NCBI GenBank assembly: GCA_014925825.1
Contig: JACGCK010000011.1
Coordinates: forward strand, 186,001 to 250,000
Origin: Pholiota molesta
Taxonomy: Eukaryota; Basidiomycota; Agaricomycetes; Agaricales; Strophariaceae
Direction of reading: 5' to 3'
DNA length: 64,000 nucleotides
A program made the translations under genes and the position numbers. This document shows positions 1 through 11,693 of this stretch, in pieces. The notes under the pieces were generated by a model that did no database searches, was not told the DNA's origin, and saw nothing but the letters and a program-made list of their open reading frames with translations. The stretch's first letter is position 1. Every line of letters begins with the position of its first letter.

Positions 1-1623
1 CTATGGTGTCATATCCTAGTTGACTTATTGATTCCTATCTACTCCACAATTCTTAGAACTTCCGCGCAATGGGGCATATCGAACTCTTTGCTTCTCGCCA
101 CTATCATTCGCATAGGTCTCGTTGTTATCACATATGGATGCAAGGTACCGGCTGGGATATTTGTTCCCTCAATGGCCATTGGAGCGACCTTCGGGAGGAT
201 GGTTGGAAACATAGTAAAGGCAATGTACCTGTAGGTCTCGACCTCTCCATTAAATGGCTTTGCACTCAATTTATTCAGGTCAAATCAACAATCTGGGATC
301 TTTAAATTTTGTGCGCCAGATGTTCCATGCATAACACCAGGAACGTACGCGTTTCTGGGTGCTGCAGCTGCTCTGAGGCAAGTAACACAATGACGTCACG
401 GCTGGTGACCTCTTCCCCAAAATACTGCATTGAATGCTTATTCTCATACTCAGTGGCATCATGAGAATCACCGTAACTGTCGTGGTTATTATGTTCGAGT
501 TGACTGGAGCTCTGACGTATATTTTGCCCACAATGGTAAGAATTTTAGCACCGATGTCATCCTATGATTCCTATCCAATCAAATCCCTGATATCAGTAAT
601 TCTCAGATCGTCTTATTGGTAACTAAAGCTGTTGGAGATTTCTTGGGCACCAATGGCATAGCCGATGAGATGATCAGATTCAATGGCTTTCCTTTCCTGG
701 AGAAAGAAGATCATGTTTACAACGTTACTGGTGAGTGCTTTAACCCATGGCCATATTGCTTGAAACTGATTTGGCGCCTCCAGTATCCACTGTGATGAGA
801 AAGGACCTCAAGACGTTATCCGAAACCGGCATGTCCGTTAAAGATGTTGGCGAGTTTTCTTATCTTTTCTCATGTCTGCATGATGACTTACGACGAAGCA
901 TGATCCAGAATCTATTCTCTCCTCGACGAATTACAAAGGCTTTCCTATTGTATCTTCGGATGGTTCTTTGACCTTAGTAGGATACATTGACCGAAGCGAA
1001 ATACGATATGTTCTTGGTATGTCAACCCGTAAGATCACCTGGACTATCTTGATCTGGATCCTTAGAACGAGCTCGCAAAAATCGGGGGAGATTGGCAAAC
1101 ACCCCATGTTTGTTTACAGCAAGACACCAAGAACCGGATGATATTGATCTAGCGCCTGCAGTCCATGAGGACGATGAACCTGAGGAATACTTTGCGCCGA
1201 CTACAGCAGGCGAAGGCATCCAATTCTGGCCCTGGGTAAATAAGGTATGGGTATTACTCATCTTCAACATTCCCATCTAATATAAAATCAGACTCCAATG
1301 ACAGTATCTCCAGAGCTGCCTTTGGAAATTGTCATGCAAATCTTTAAACGAATGGGGTGAGTGGATGTGCTCGCCATGAGATGAAAGCCTTGCTCACTGT
1401 ACGATGTAGGCCCCGTGCCATCCTTGTGGAAGACCATGGGGTCTTGTCGGGTTTGGTTACTGTTAAGGATGTTCTCAAGTTCATTGCGACAGAGAAACCT
1501 GATCATAGGCCTTCATGGGACGAGCGCGGTGGCTTAGATGGACTACTCGAAGAGGTATGGACGTGGGCTAATGGCAATATATCCAAGATTCTGCAATGGA
1601 GTGGAAGAATATTTCGGCGGTGA
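1..1623 (+). CDS. Voltage-gated CLC chloride channel/transporter, C-terminal part (5' partial)
   Basis: This is the C-terminal half of a CLC anion channel or Cl-/H+ exchanger (GEF1-like group). The first exon carries the selectivity-filter segment KVPAGIFVPSMAIGATFGRM with the GxFxP signature. The next exons give CITPGTYAFLGAAAAL, then GIMRITVTVVVIMFELTGAL, the last membrane helices. Two cytosolic CBS repeats follow: one from PVSTVMRKDL-like sequence to GYIDRSEIRYVL (about 784-1020) and one around RAILVEDHGVLSGLVTVKDV (about 1410-1480). The protein ends in EEVWTWANG, typical of fungal members. At least seven short introns are needed. Two have GC donors (378-379 and 850-851), because only those joins keep the conserved reading frame. 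The gene enters from the left edge in frame 1; its start lies outside the window. The family is clear; the exact orthologue and organelle (Golgi or vacuole in yeast) are inferred. Confidence 0.9.
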
Positions 1624-1831
1624 TGACTATTGAATTGTACGTTTAAATTATATATTAACTCGAATCAAAGGCTTGAGTGATTGGATCTCAGTTTGATCTC
1701 AGTAGACCATTGACAGACTGTTAACGAACGGAGTCCGGACCGAAGCGGAATGACGTCTATGGAATTGAATGCCAATGCTCCTGTGTCAGAGTCGTTGGGG
1801 TGATTTGGATAAATAAAAGGCTTCCCAAAGC

Positions 1832-1838
1832 CTATATA
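1832..1838 (+). promoter_or_regulatory. TATA-box-like element
   Basis: TATATAA lies about 45 bases upstream of the ATG at 1881, with a second AT-rich stretch (ataaataaaa) just before it. The spacing suits a short 5' leader for the small ORF that follows. Assigned from sequence and position only. Confidence 0.45.
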
Positions 1839-1880
1839 AGTATAAACTGGCATTCCCCCTTGCATGTGGGAAAGCAAGCA

Positions 1881-2054
1881 ATGGATCCTTTACCAGAGAC
1901 AACAAAAATCTCCCGCTACTCTCAAGAGCTCGCAGCCTATACTCTTCGCCAGCTCTGTGAAGCAAGGTCCACGGCCGATAAAAGCATCACTCCAAATAAC
2001 CTCCCCGTGCACTACAAAGTCGTTCGTTCTGTGAAAAACACTGTTATAGGTTAG
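1881..2054 (+). CDS. Small uncharacterised protein or first exon of a gene
   Basis: An ATG behind a good TATA box opens a 57-residue frame starting MDPLPETTKISRYSQELAAY. The segment SRYSQELAAYTLRQLCEAR is amphipathic and helical in character, and I do not recognise a domain. The frame ends at GTTAG, which is also a possible splice donor (GGTTAGT), so this may be only the first exon. I could not follow a convincing second exon into the 770 bases beyond it. There is no signal peptide or membrane segment. It could also be a relic. Confidence 0.35.
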   Translation: MDPLPETTKISRYSQELAAYTLRQLCEARSTADKSITPNNLPVHYKVVRSVKNTVIG

Positions 2055-2827
2055 TCAATCCTGAAACCATCCTCATCGTCTTCTGGATTCTGACTGGATG
2101 GTGAAGGAATAGATCTGAAGTGTGCTAAAGCCTGACATCTTCCGCATTCGCGGTTCGCAAACTTGACTCCCGCTCCAAATCCTATGGGTAATTCATACAC
2201 TGCCAGCTGGTATTTTCTCCCGAGTGCTAAGCAGCGATCGTTGCAGACATTCATATATGGGCCAGCATGCTTACTGTTAATGCGCGTGCTTTCGGCTTGC
2301 CAATCTACCAATATATATTTGACATGGTCCATCGATCATGTTCATACGCTGTAATCAAACTCGCGTTGGTATACGTCAGTGGCTCGGGACTCCGGATGCC
2401 AATAACGCCATGCCATACAGTGCCATACCTATGCTATGAAGCGAATTAGAGATGTAAAGGCTCGATGGCGGGACCTTATCTACATACCCTGTGCCTTGTC
2501 GTCATAACCTTCCCGATGAATCATGAATACTCTGCATGGCACCAGCACACCTAGTACATATACCTCCAAAAAACAACATCAGGACCTTTCAGAAGGCTTT
2601 CTTAAGTTTAGAAATTCCTAAGCCTTGATAGGACCATTTGTCGTTGGTTATTTTACCCTTGGAGTGGGAGTGAAGATATGTATAAGCGGTAACCCCATAC
2701 TTGCTATGGGCTGTGATAATTGTACTCTTTTTATAGGATGTCAAAATCATGAATTCATGACAGCAATGGGGTACAAATCTAATTTTTGAAGTAGAAAAAT
2801 TGAACGGAAACTTCAAAGTAACTAAGC
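2055..2827. other. Intergenic, no gene seen
   Basis: This stretch separates the small ORF from the 3' end of TSR1. It is AT-rich with scattered stops in all frames. A possible unrecognised 3' exon of the small ORF is not excluded. I see no tRNA, repeat or transposon signal. Confidence 0.4.
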
Positions 2828-5723
2828 CTACTCTTCCATTGAATCCGACCTTATGGTTTCAGCAATGCTGGCCTGCGTGGTGTTTGCTCTTGCTCCTGTC
2901 CAAGTCGTCGCCCATTTCGGGAACATACGCTTGTAGAGGGACATGCAGACAGTGTCCATTTGGTTGATAGGACCATCGAAGTAAGCCTTGAAGTACCCAT
3001 GGGTGCCGAGGGACTCCTTAATATGACCGGTTCGACCATGTTTAGTGTGGAGCTGGATGGGCTTGAAATAGTGCACATCATCTAAACAAACCCCCAGAAA
3101 CTATGAGACAAAATGTGACCGAAGGCGGAAGAAGAAGAAACTTACCGGGATTGAAGAACATGTAACGAATTGTTGCGGTCTTCTTGTGCACTTTGAATGG
3201 ATGGCCAGTCAGGATGACACGTTTCGCAATGATGCGAGTTGTATCTGGATTCATAAAGGTGCCCATAGCCACGAGGTGTGGAGCTGTGATTATCAGATGC
3301 AAGATCAACGGTTGAATTCACAGTTCAGAGGTTGCCAAAAAAGAATCGCACCTTGTGGATCGCTAGTTTCACTCAAAAGCACACAAGGCTGTTTCCCATA
3401 GATGACGGGCCCATAGGTTGTAGCGACAGAGGTGACTCCATGGCGAAGATATCGCTCAAATTTATGGACATTGTTAGCACCTTTTCCTCCACCCCTGGTG
3501 TGTTGGCTGTAGATAGGGTTGACTGCCAACCGACGCGGCCCCACGCAAAGGATTAGCGGATCCTACAAAAAAAAAACAATTCAGACATATTATGTAGATG
3601 GGAAACGCATAGACTACCTTTGATCGCACAGAACCGTCGTATTCCGTGTTTCGTTGTACGGTGAAATTGAGAACCGTCATCTTGTGCTCATGTTGCAAGA
3701 GCGAGAAAAGAACGATAGGTGAGCTTCCAGCTTCTTGAGGCACATCTTTGAGGTGTAGTGTAACGCGTACGCCAGGCTAAACAAATTCAGCAAGTTGTAT
3801 AATGGGAGCAAGAACAACAAATAACCTCCACATTATGTAGTTCTTCTGATGCCCTGCGGCGAACACCCCGTTCTGTTCGCTTGAAATCCTCAAACTGAAA
3901 TATCCGGGCATAATCACGGGGCAGATTTTCATAAGGATCCCAAGGACTGGTCCTCAAAGATCTCATTCCACGAAAACGTTGGAAGCGGGTCTTTGCTGGG
4001 ATATCCTTCGGTGTATCGATTTCGTCAGGGAACGATAAATCGTCCTCTTCCTCCCGTTGTCTATTTCGCCATTTATCCAGCCTTTATATTTTAACGATTA
4101 ATAACTGTAAGGAAAAACGGGGGAAAATATCTTACTGTTTCTCCTCCTCCTCAATATCGAGATCCTCAAAGCGAACACCGCCAACCTCAGTTGGTGTGTC
4201 CTCCATTGGCATATCTTGCATATCTTCCTCCTCTTCCTGCATCTCTTCCATTTCCGACTCCTCTGTACCCTCTCTGCTTTCTTCGCCGTCTTCTTCATCT
4301 TCATCGACAATCCACGCAGCTTGGTATTCACTCATACCTTTGGGGATGCGTCGGACAGACTTAGGTGTCGTTCCAATTAGTGCCTCTGGGATCTCGGATT
4401 GCATGTCATCGGTGGCACCCTGCATCTCTTCCTCTGTTGGCCATGTTTGCTCGTTTCCCAAATCGTCTGGATCATTACTTGAAACCAGGGAATCCGCCGT
4501 CTCCGCATCTGGTTCTGCTAGAAGAGTGGGTTCCACCTCCATACTTGGAGCATTGCCGCCTTTAGCAGGCCGAGGAAGTGGTGCAGAAAATATCTAAAGT
4601 ACCAATTCAGATGAATTGCAACCCTTTGCAAGAGAACATGCTGACCTTCGAGACTTGATAATCGCCGAAGTTGGGCAAATGTACCAATCGGTCTGGCGAA
4701 AGTGCTGCTCCTCGTACAATACCAGTGACTTTTAATGTGCCATCCTCCCACTCCACGGTTCTCCGAGAAGAGAACACCGCCCTTCCTTCCATCGCACATC
4801 GGCAGGCTTGCCTTCCGATAGAGACCTCAATGCATTTAGCCGATCGGAACTGACATGAAGGTCGAATACACGCGTCTGATTGGGTGAAAAGTATTGGATG
4901 AAGGAGAGAAGAGATTTTAGGATTCCCGGACGTGATTTAGCGTCCATCGAAGCGTCTGGCGATACGACGCTGACAACATCAGGCAAACCCTGAGCTTGCA
5001 GTGTTCGTAGGAGAGTATCACCCCATGCGTCCACTTCTACACTGCTAGACAAGACGAATACCACATAGTCTGCGACTTTGCATGCATCCAGAGCAGCATA
5101 GAAGTTTCTGTAAGGCAGTGTGCGGAACTGCAGGGAAGTTTTAAAGCGATCCGCCCTATTTTTTTATTCAATAAACAAAGATTAATATAGGGAGTAAATA
5201 GCGGCTCGCACCTCATTTTCCAAATTCCATCTTCCGGACAATCATTCGCTGAGATGTCCAATACTTCTGCAAGGGATGATACAACGGTTTTTGTGCTCAC
5301 ATCTGGCGTGAGCGGAATAACGGCAACGATACGGGGTGCACCATCTACACCGTTGAACACACGAGTAGCAGAGACGAGAGCACTACGTTTTGCCAGTTGC
5401 GCTTGCTTCGCATTGTTTCTGCGGTTCAGGCGAGTTTGAGCGGCAGAATTGGAGGATGGAGATGCTTTTGGCGATGAACGAGCAATCCGACCTGGAGAAG
5501 AAATTGAGGCACGAGGCTGATCAGAAAATTGGGTCGTAGAGGATATGGGCCTTGAGCACCTTTTGCAGCATCTTTAAGAGAACCTTTTGAGGCATGTTTC
5601 GATTTAAAAGGTTTGTTTTGCTAGGTTGTATTGAAGGTTCAACAGAGCGATCTCCCTGATTTAAAAAAATTGCGCCATCCGTACCTGCTTAAGCGTTGGT
5701 CGATGAGAGTGTGTTTCGACCAT
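2828..5723 (-). CDS. TSR1: Ribosome biogenesis protein Tsr1 (BMS1/TSR1 family)
   Basis: Tsr1 is a GTPase-like factor that holds late cytoplasmic pre-40S particles before 20S rRNA is cleaved. The start at 5723 gives [13 protein letters not shown], then after an intron [20 protein letters not shown], the usual basic Tsr1 N-terminus. A further splice reaches GRIARSS and the degenerate G domain ([17 protein letters not shown]). An acidic middle segment rich in Glu and Asp (about 4140-4540) is followed by the C-terminal DUF663-type region, with [36 protein letters not shown] and [15 protein letters not shown]. The canonical P-loop lysine motif is not seen, as expected for Tsr1 (Bms1 keeps it). About eight introns occur and the frame is continuous throughout. 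The stop is at 2828-2830. Confidence 0.93.
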
Positions 5724-6089
5724 CGTTTGGATCTCAGTTCAGGATCTGGCGGTGGCCAGGATCTGCTTGCTCCTGGAGTTGTGGAAGTCACAGATCGAGT
5801 AGCTCTCAAAATGATCGCGCCTAAAAATTGATACCAAATCCGGTACTATATCGCCGTCCACCGAGGCCAGACTTCGTCTACCCATAATCTACCTACTGAA
5901 ATTTATCATCTATTTCTTTAGCCAGTTACCCAGCCAGATATCAGATAAAGTGTGTTCACTAGTCACTAGTCACTGCTCAGTGCTCGTTGCTTCGGCCCGG
6001 CAGGCGTGCTAACTAACGTTGTTGGCGCGCAATCGACGCGCCGCTAACCTAAACTATGAACTACTAAGTCGTCGACTGCTTCCCTGGCA
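5724..6089. promoter_or_regulatory. Divergent promoter region between TSR1 and RAD9
   Basis: These 366 bases lie between the start codons of two divergently transcribed genes. The stretch contains short direct copies of ctagtcact and a GC-rich patch (ttggcgcgcaatcgacgcgccgc) close to the RAD9 start. No gene is seen. It presumably carries both promoters. Confidence 0.5.
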
Positions 6090-7917
6090 ATGCAGGCCAC
6101 TCTTGATGCATATTCACTCAAAGGTCAGTTATCATTTCTAATCCCAGATCGAAGCTGCATTTTTGCGCAGCATTCACCAGGGCTCTAACCTGCCTCTCAA
6201 AATACGGCGATGAAGTCTCAATCCACGCTACCTCCGAATCCCTCTCGTTTTCCGCCACCAACTCTTCCAAATCTGCGTTCTGTCTCTTTAAATACGACAA
6301 AGAGTTTTTCTCCAGATATAAGCTCGCCATCTCGAGCGGAGCCGGCAATGGAAGGACAGATGATCTCGAGGAAGGGCAGAGTGTTACTGGGCAACTCATG
6401 GTCAAGGTTCGCCTTGTCTCAACCTCGAGAAACCGCGTAGTATTGACGCGTAATTAGTCCTTTTTATCGATTTTGAAACACCGTACTGTTGAAAAGTCTG
6501 TTGAGAGATGTGAATTGTCAATCATTGAAGGCACAGAGACGGCCGATAGTGGTGAGGACGACGAGGACCACGACAGTTTGGAGAGTAAATTAATAATCAG
6601 GTTTCATTGTAAACACGGTTAGTCGACAATCTATCAACTCTCGAAGGTCAATCCTAAAGTCCTACAGGGGTCGTGAAGACTCATCGTCTCGTACTGCTTA
6701 CGCCTGGATCCATCATGACCCCAGGGATTCCTGATACCACAAACGAATCTCGGCTCACTATCGGGCCTAAAGCGCTAAAGGACCTTCTCGATCATTTCCC
6801 TGTAGCAAAGGGCGCGCGTTCAGATCCTCAGCTTGTATGGACGTTCCATGATAATGAAGTTAGTCTTAAGAGTATGGAATCGTCAATTGACAGCCGAGGT
6901 ACGGCTCTGCTACTTGTTCTGAACGCCAGATATATATTAACTCAAAAACATAGGAAGGGGCCAGCTCTCAACCGAAATATCTATTAGCTCTGATGAGTTT
7001 GATGTATATGACATCTTCGAAACTCCAATCACCCTTGCCTTCCATCTGCGCGAGTTTAATGTGAGCAGGGTTGCTCGTTGAACTGTTGCCATTTAAACAA
7101 TAAACTACAGGCCACTATTGCTTTTGCTGATTCTATGTCTCTCTCTCTTGAGATGAGATTTACGGACCCGGCGATTCCCCTTTTCGTTGAAATTGAAGGC
7201 GACGCTCTGGAAATTCTTTTCGTAATCTCCACAAGCCAAGTGCAAGGCGCGCCCTCAAGTACCCAAAGAAATACACAAGCCATGAACACTAGAAAGCGAG
7301 AACGAGAGCAATCCACCAGTGAAACTCCTAGATTGAAAAAACCCATGAAAGCTGCGCAATCTGTGGCGCTGGAACGAGAATTGCCAAACAATAGATCAGA
7401 TTACAACTCTCGAGCTTCTTCTCGTGCCTTTGAATCTATGCCTCCTCCTTCAGCAATTCCCAACCGCTTCTCTCAAGCTGTTTCACAACAAAACTTGAAT
7501 CGCGATGTCCCCTTATCGGCCTATCAGCCGGCAAGAAATTTGCATCACCAACAAAAGCAGAATGATCCTTTATTCTTGCCTTCATCTCAGATGTCTGTTG
7601 CTGATGAAGCAGCTCTGAGAGCTATAGGGTTGGAAGCTGAAGATATGGATGCAGATCAATTGGTAGATCTACTAGAAGGCGAAGGAGAAGAGGTCGACTT
7701 TTCCCATATGTCCCAGGCGCCTGCGCTCATGGAAAACATACAAGCAATGCACATTAATAACAATATCGAAGTGGACGGCGAGGATCTTATCGAGGAACCC
7801 GAATTTTCGGCTACACAAGCATCAGAGGATGCAAACAGGGTTTGTCATACTTCGTCCATACTATTACACCGCTCATGATGATTTCTTCAGACATTCCAAC
7901 CACTCTTCGAAGATTAG
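6090..7917 (+). CDS. RAD9: DNA-damage checkpoint clamp subunit Rad9
   Basis: Rad9 forms the PCNA-like 9-1-1 clamp with Rad1 and Hus1 and recruits checkpoint kinases to damaged DNA. The start MQATLDAYSLK joins across a 47-nt intron to AFTRALTCLSKYGDEVSIHA, the typical Rad9 N-terminus. The two clamp folds run to about nucleotide 7240 and include SSKSAFCLFKYDKEFF, LIIRFHCKHGVVKTH and FHLREFNATIAFADSM-like segments. A long hydrophilic tail follows (MNTRKREREQ...), rich in Ser, Pro and acidic residues. This is the flexible C-terminal region that is phosphorylated in known Rad9 proteins. A last intron (from about 7841 to 7890) leads to the short terminal exon TFQPLFED-stop. Six or more introns are present and the frame is intact. 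Confidence 0.9.
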
Positions 7918-7997
7918 TGGGCATATTCGTATTCGTCAAATACTTTGTACAAGTTTCCAAATCAGCAAACAGTAGCAATCTAACGATGCATACAATT

Positions 7998-9400
7998 CTA
8001 ATAAAATAAAATATCATCCTGATCGAAGTGAGTACCATTTTCCGGCCAAACAAGGTTTTGATCATGGAACCGGATTTCAAAATCCGCCCCTGCTTCGAAT
8101 TCCAAAGGTAGCATATCTTCCATATCTTCTGCGCTAATTCTGAATATGAATGTAGAAATCGGGCATCCATACTCCTTGCGCACTGTTATCACTGTATCGA
8201 TAACTTGTTGGTCGTGTTCATACAAGTCCAAGCCCAAAGAAAGTGTTTTTAATCGCGGCCACGGCAGTACCGGATTCCATTTGAGTCCTCGACAGTTCCT
8301 TCGGACAAAACATCGATGATCGTCGATACTCGGGACCCTGCAGATGCATACAAGGTCGAAAAGGTAGTGATTTGTCGGAATGTTTCGAAGATACTTTTAC
8401 TGGTTGCGCGGCTCAGGTCAAACTCTATGAAACTCAAAGACTTGAGCGTTTCGAATTTAGCCTTGTCGGTTATGCTCCACAGCCGGTCCAGGTCGTGTTC
8501 TTGAACATCTTTCAATGTCAAGGACTCCAGGTATGGTGCGTCCATGGTTTTCATGATGCCAGCGTATCCCTCACCCGAAATGCTATACACTCTCAATGAA
8601 CGAAGAGCAGGGAGGGAAATTGTCTCTTGCTGACTAGGCCAGCCTCCTGGAGCAAGGATATCACCATACATTGAAAGATGAGCAAGCTGTGGGGAGTAGG
8701 TCAAGATGTCATTCAGTGTCGAATATTGAATGGGTATGTTTTTGGTCTGGTCTAGATGAAGAATCACCACGGTGTCCAAAGGTGGTCGGAATAGTTGTAT
8801 CGCTAATCCTCGCAAACGGATGAATCCTAATTTCGGAGCGCCGTCTTTGAAGATATGGGGCGAGCTGACGGTGCGATTGATGAGCGTTCCGTCAGCCTCA
8901 TTCACATCATCGATGGCTATCGAGAGTTGTTGCAAGTTAGGCGCCGGAGCGGAACATAGCTGCATGACCACCGGATGGTCGTTCCGCTCACAGCTGTATC
9001 CAACATACAAACTCCTCCATCGATGCGAATGTTGGAGGATGTTGTGGATGATGGGATCCAAAATTTCGGCATCCATCTGGGGATCCTGCACTGCCAAATC
9101 GATACGAATATCGAGCTTACAATCACCCGAGCGTGCCAGCATCTCGACGATATTTTCTAGGCGAGAAGCTTCATGAACATGGATGGTCGTCCAAAGTCTC
9201 GGGGTTGCGAGAGCGACCTTGCGAAAGTAAGAGCAAATTCTGGGGGCGGTGGCCTCGAAGGCTATATTGCGGTTTCTCTCAGCACTGGTTTCGTAGGCAA
9301 GAGGAATTTCGTCCGTCATATTTTTCGCATGTTCAAATATAACTGAAAGGATTTCGGGGAGGAGAACGTATATGAGGGTCATATCCGTAGCCTGTGACAT
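7998..9400 (-). CDS. F-box-like protein with divergent C-terminal repeats; apparent frameshift
   Basis: The N-terminus (MSQATDMTLIYVLLPEILSV, IFEHAKN) followed by FRKVALATPRLWTTIHVHE is the F-box-like pattern seen in the large family of Agaricomycete F-box proteins. These are presumed substrate adaptors of SCF ubiquitin ligases. Degenerate leucine-rich segments follow (LAHLSMYG, LPALRSLRVYSIS, APYLESLTLKDV). The start is the ATG at 9400. Near 8255 the frame breaks. Upstream sequence ends in SEGTVEDSNG, while the continuation WNPVLPWPRLKTLSLGLDLY is read in another frame, as if one base were missing. No intron with reasonable signals solves this. The continuation stops at 7998. It could be a pseudogene, but similar single-base losses in essential genes of this window favour a sequence error. 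Confidence 0.75.
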
Positions 9401-10004
9401 CAAGATTACTCTGTTGATGAGAATCGCGACTCCTTCACTAGAGACTATCAGATTCCCTCACCAATTTATCTCGAAGAGATGTTGACTTGCTGAATGTTCA
9501 AATACTCGGAAAGGTAGAGGCAGAGAAATATGGAGATAATCTTATGATGCTCTGATAGTTGCTATCAAGATGCTATGCAACTAGAATGTTCTGAATGGAT
9601 TTTGCGGTGTGGGGTGAGTGCGTGAGGAACTTGTTCGCATTGGGTCAGAAAAGCGTCAGTATTAGATTTCTCGGAATCGCCCGCAGGAAGAAACCCAATG
9701 AGACCACAAGAGAGCAAGGACTTGAGATAAATGATCTTTTCCGTGGTATTGATGGTATGCGCAACGGCATTTATTGAAGGCCACAGGAACAACATACCAC
9801 GCAGCTGTTTGGACATTTCCATTTATGGAAAGCGGAGGGATTCATAAATTGGCCTACTTAATAAAGGAGGCGTAGATCCATCCCATGCACTGGCATACCC
9901 ACGAGTTTCCAAATTTAGGCCATGGTCTTTGACTTATCTGATATTCAAGAAGTGTGCAATGGTACTTTGACAACTTTCATGCTGTACAGCAATCCTTCTT
10001 TCCA
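9401..10004. other. Intergenic, no gene seen
   Basis: This is the upstream region of the F-box gene and the 3' flank of the PNPOx-like gene. It is AT-rich with no coherent reading frame. I find no repeats or RNA genes. Confidence 0.5.
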
Positions 10005-10888
10005 TTAGTTCCTGGCGTGCAAATCCTGGGTCATTTCGATCTAATCAGTGAGATAAGATGCAATGGATCAGTTATATGCATATACAATACATGAACCACT
10101 CACTTCAGCTTTCGTGATGGTACGCAATTCACCAGGTTGGGCCGTCTTTCCTGTCATCGCATCCATTCCAATTTCCAAAGCACGTGCTAGCCTCCCCTTG
10201 TTGACTTGCCAGTATCGAATCTCATCTGCAATGACCTGAATCAAGGACACCCGCGGATCGGAGGCATTCCCTTTGTGTACGCCATCCTTCAAATCGCCGA
10301 ACCACGCTGACATCCTGACGAAGACATTAACAGATGATTTGAGGATGATAGACGTTAGCTAACCCTGAGGACCAATGTTTCGCAATTTCGTCTCGATCAT
10401 CGATGATCTTAGCAGTTCCTGAGAACCTGCGTGAACTTTTGAGTAAGCAAGTTGCCCATGGTTATGAAACCCGGCTTACGATGCCCAATTGGTCGTTGTA
10501 GGATTCAAAAAGGTGACGTTGACATGAGTATCATTGTCTATCTGTTCAAATTTGTGCGATACATTGTTGGCCATGAACAACAATGTCAACTGTGTTTCAG
10601 AATCCGCTGAAAGGTTAATTCAGCGCGAAGCTCTCAGTATATGCGCTTTCATCGACGTACGTGCAACAGGAGTCATCGCCCGCGAGTGCAAGTGACCGTC
10701 AGCCGAGCGAGTTGTGAGCATGGCAGTTTGGGTTGACTTGATGATTTCCTTCAGACCTATAAAGGGCAATGTTGCAGAGACATGGTTTTTATACGGAGAA
10801 AATATTTACCTTGAATCTTATCCTGTAAACTCGCGCTGTCATTTTGCGCTTGGGTAGAGTACGTGTCAAGCTTGTTGATAGTAGACAT
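10005..10888 (-). CDS. FMN-binding split-barrel (PNPOx-like) protein, Bli-3 type
   Basis: The start at 10888 gives MSTINKLDTYSTQAQNDSAS. Spliced exons then read KTAMLTTRSADGHLHSRAMT, LLFMANNVSHKFEQIDND, VNVTFLNPTTTNW, FAGTAKIIDDRDEIAKHWSS and MSAWFGDLKDGVHKG. Next come ASDPRVSLIQVIADEIRYW and a short last exon ending HARN-stop. This is the layout of the small general-stress split-barrel proteins related to pyridoxamine phosphate oxidase, including Neurospora blue-light-induced Bli-3. The family binds flavin; the substrate is unknown. About five short introns occur and the frame is intact. Two TGACGTC elements lie just upstream. Confidence is good for the fold and lower for any specific role. 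Confidence 0.82.
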
Positions 10889-10948
10889 TTGGGACTGTTA
10901 TAGGACAGACTTTGAGTCGCAGGTACTTATATGGGTTGGAGATACAGG

Positions 10949-10980
10949 TGACGTCGTTGCATTTTCCTCTGATGACGTCA
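10949..10980. promoter_or_regulatory. Paired CRE-like sites (TGACGTCG, TGACGTCA)
   Basis: TGACGTCG at 10949-10956 and the perfect palindrome TGACGTCA at 10973-10980 lie 61 and 85 bases upstream of the PNPOx-like start codon. TGACGTCA is the known binding site of ATF/CREB bZIP factors, including stress-activated fungal Atf1. The role here is inferred from position. Confidence 0.5.
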
Positions 10981-11693
10981 AGGTATGGACTATAGTACGT
11001 CGGGTCCTAGGCAATGCGCATTTTCAGGAATAGATAGGAGCCTAGCGTCAGAATTTATGTTCGATGGAATATATGTTTTAGTTCTCACCATAATATGGAA
11101 GGTATTCCAATTCCTAATCATACTTCACCAGAAATTTTGGTTCGAATAACCAATTTGATCTAAGTGATATTGCAGTTATATGAATTGTCAGGCAGTAAAA
11201 ACTGTGTTTGGCAGTTTCGCAGAAGTTTATTGGGTGGTGGAACCTGATCAAACGAAGCGGCACAAATTTTCGCGGTGTTGAGATACGAACAGTCAACATG
11301 GAGCACTTTTAAGGCCTAAGATAAATGGTGAATGACCCCAAATGATGCGACCGAAATCGAGAGGTGATGTTCAAGACAGTCGGCTGTTATTTGAGAAAGA
11401 ACAGTTCAAAAGCTGGGTCGATAACGAATCGTCGGGGAGTCCATAATTAATGGAGAATACCTTGATAGTAGTAGTGGCGAGGTTCATTTGTTGAGGTTGG
11501 AAGATGATGAAAGCGTTAGAGCCACAAGAGTTCCAATCGGGGCTATATGAAAATCAGAGTTGGAGGCACTCTTCTTGTCAATAAGTGTAGTTCAGCCGTA
11601 AGCAATGAAACCTTAGTTTTCAGGAAATAATCCAGTAAGTAGGGAAGTTAATAAAAGAGAGTAGAATACATAAAAGGGCGTGAATAATGTCGT
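10981..11693. other. Intergenic, no gene seen
   Basis: About 700 AT-rich bases lie between the PNPOx-like promoter and the 3' end of TIM17. A short inverted repeat (ttggttcgaataaccaa, around 11140) is present but does not form a tRNA. No coding signal was found. Confidence 0.45.

Noticed and set aside
11130..11160. tRNA-like TTGGTTCGAATAACCAA
   Set aside because: It is a simple inverted repeat. No acceptor stem, D-arm or anticodon arm can be built around it.
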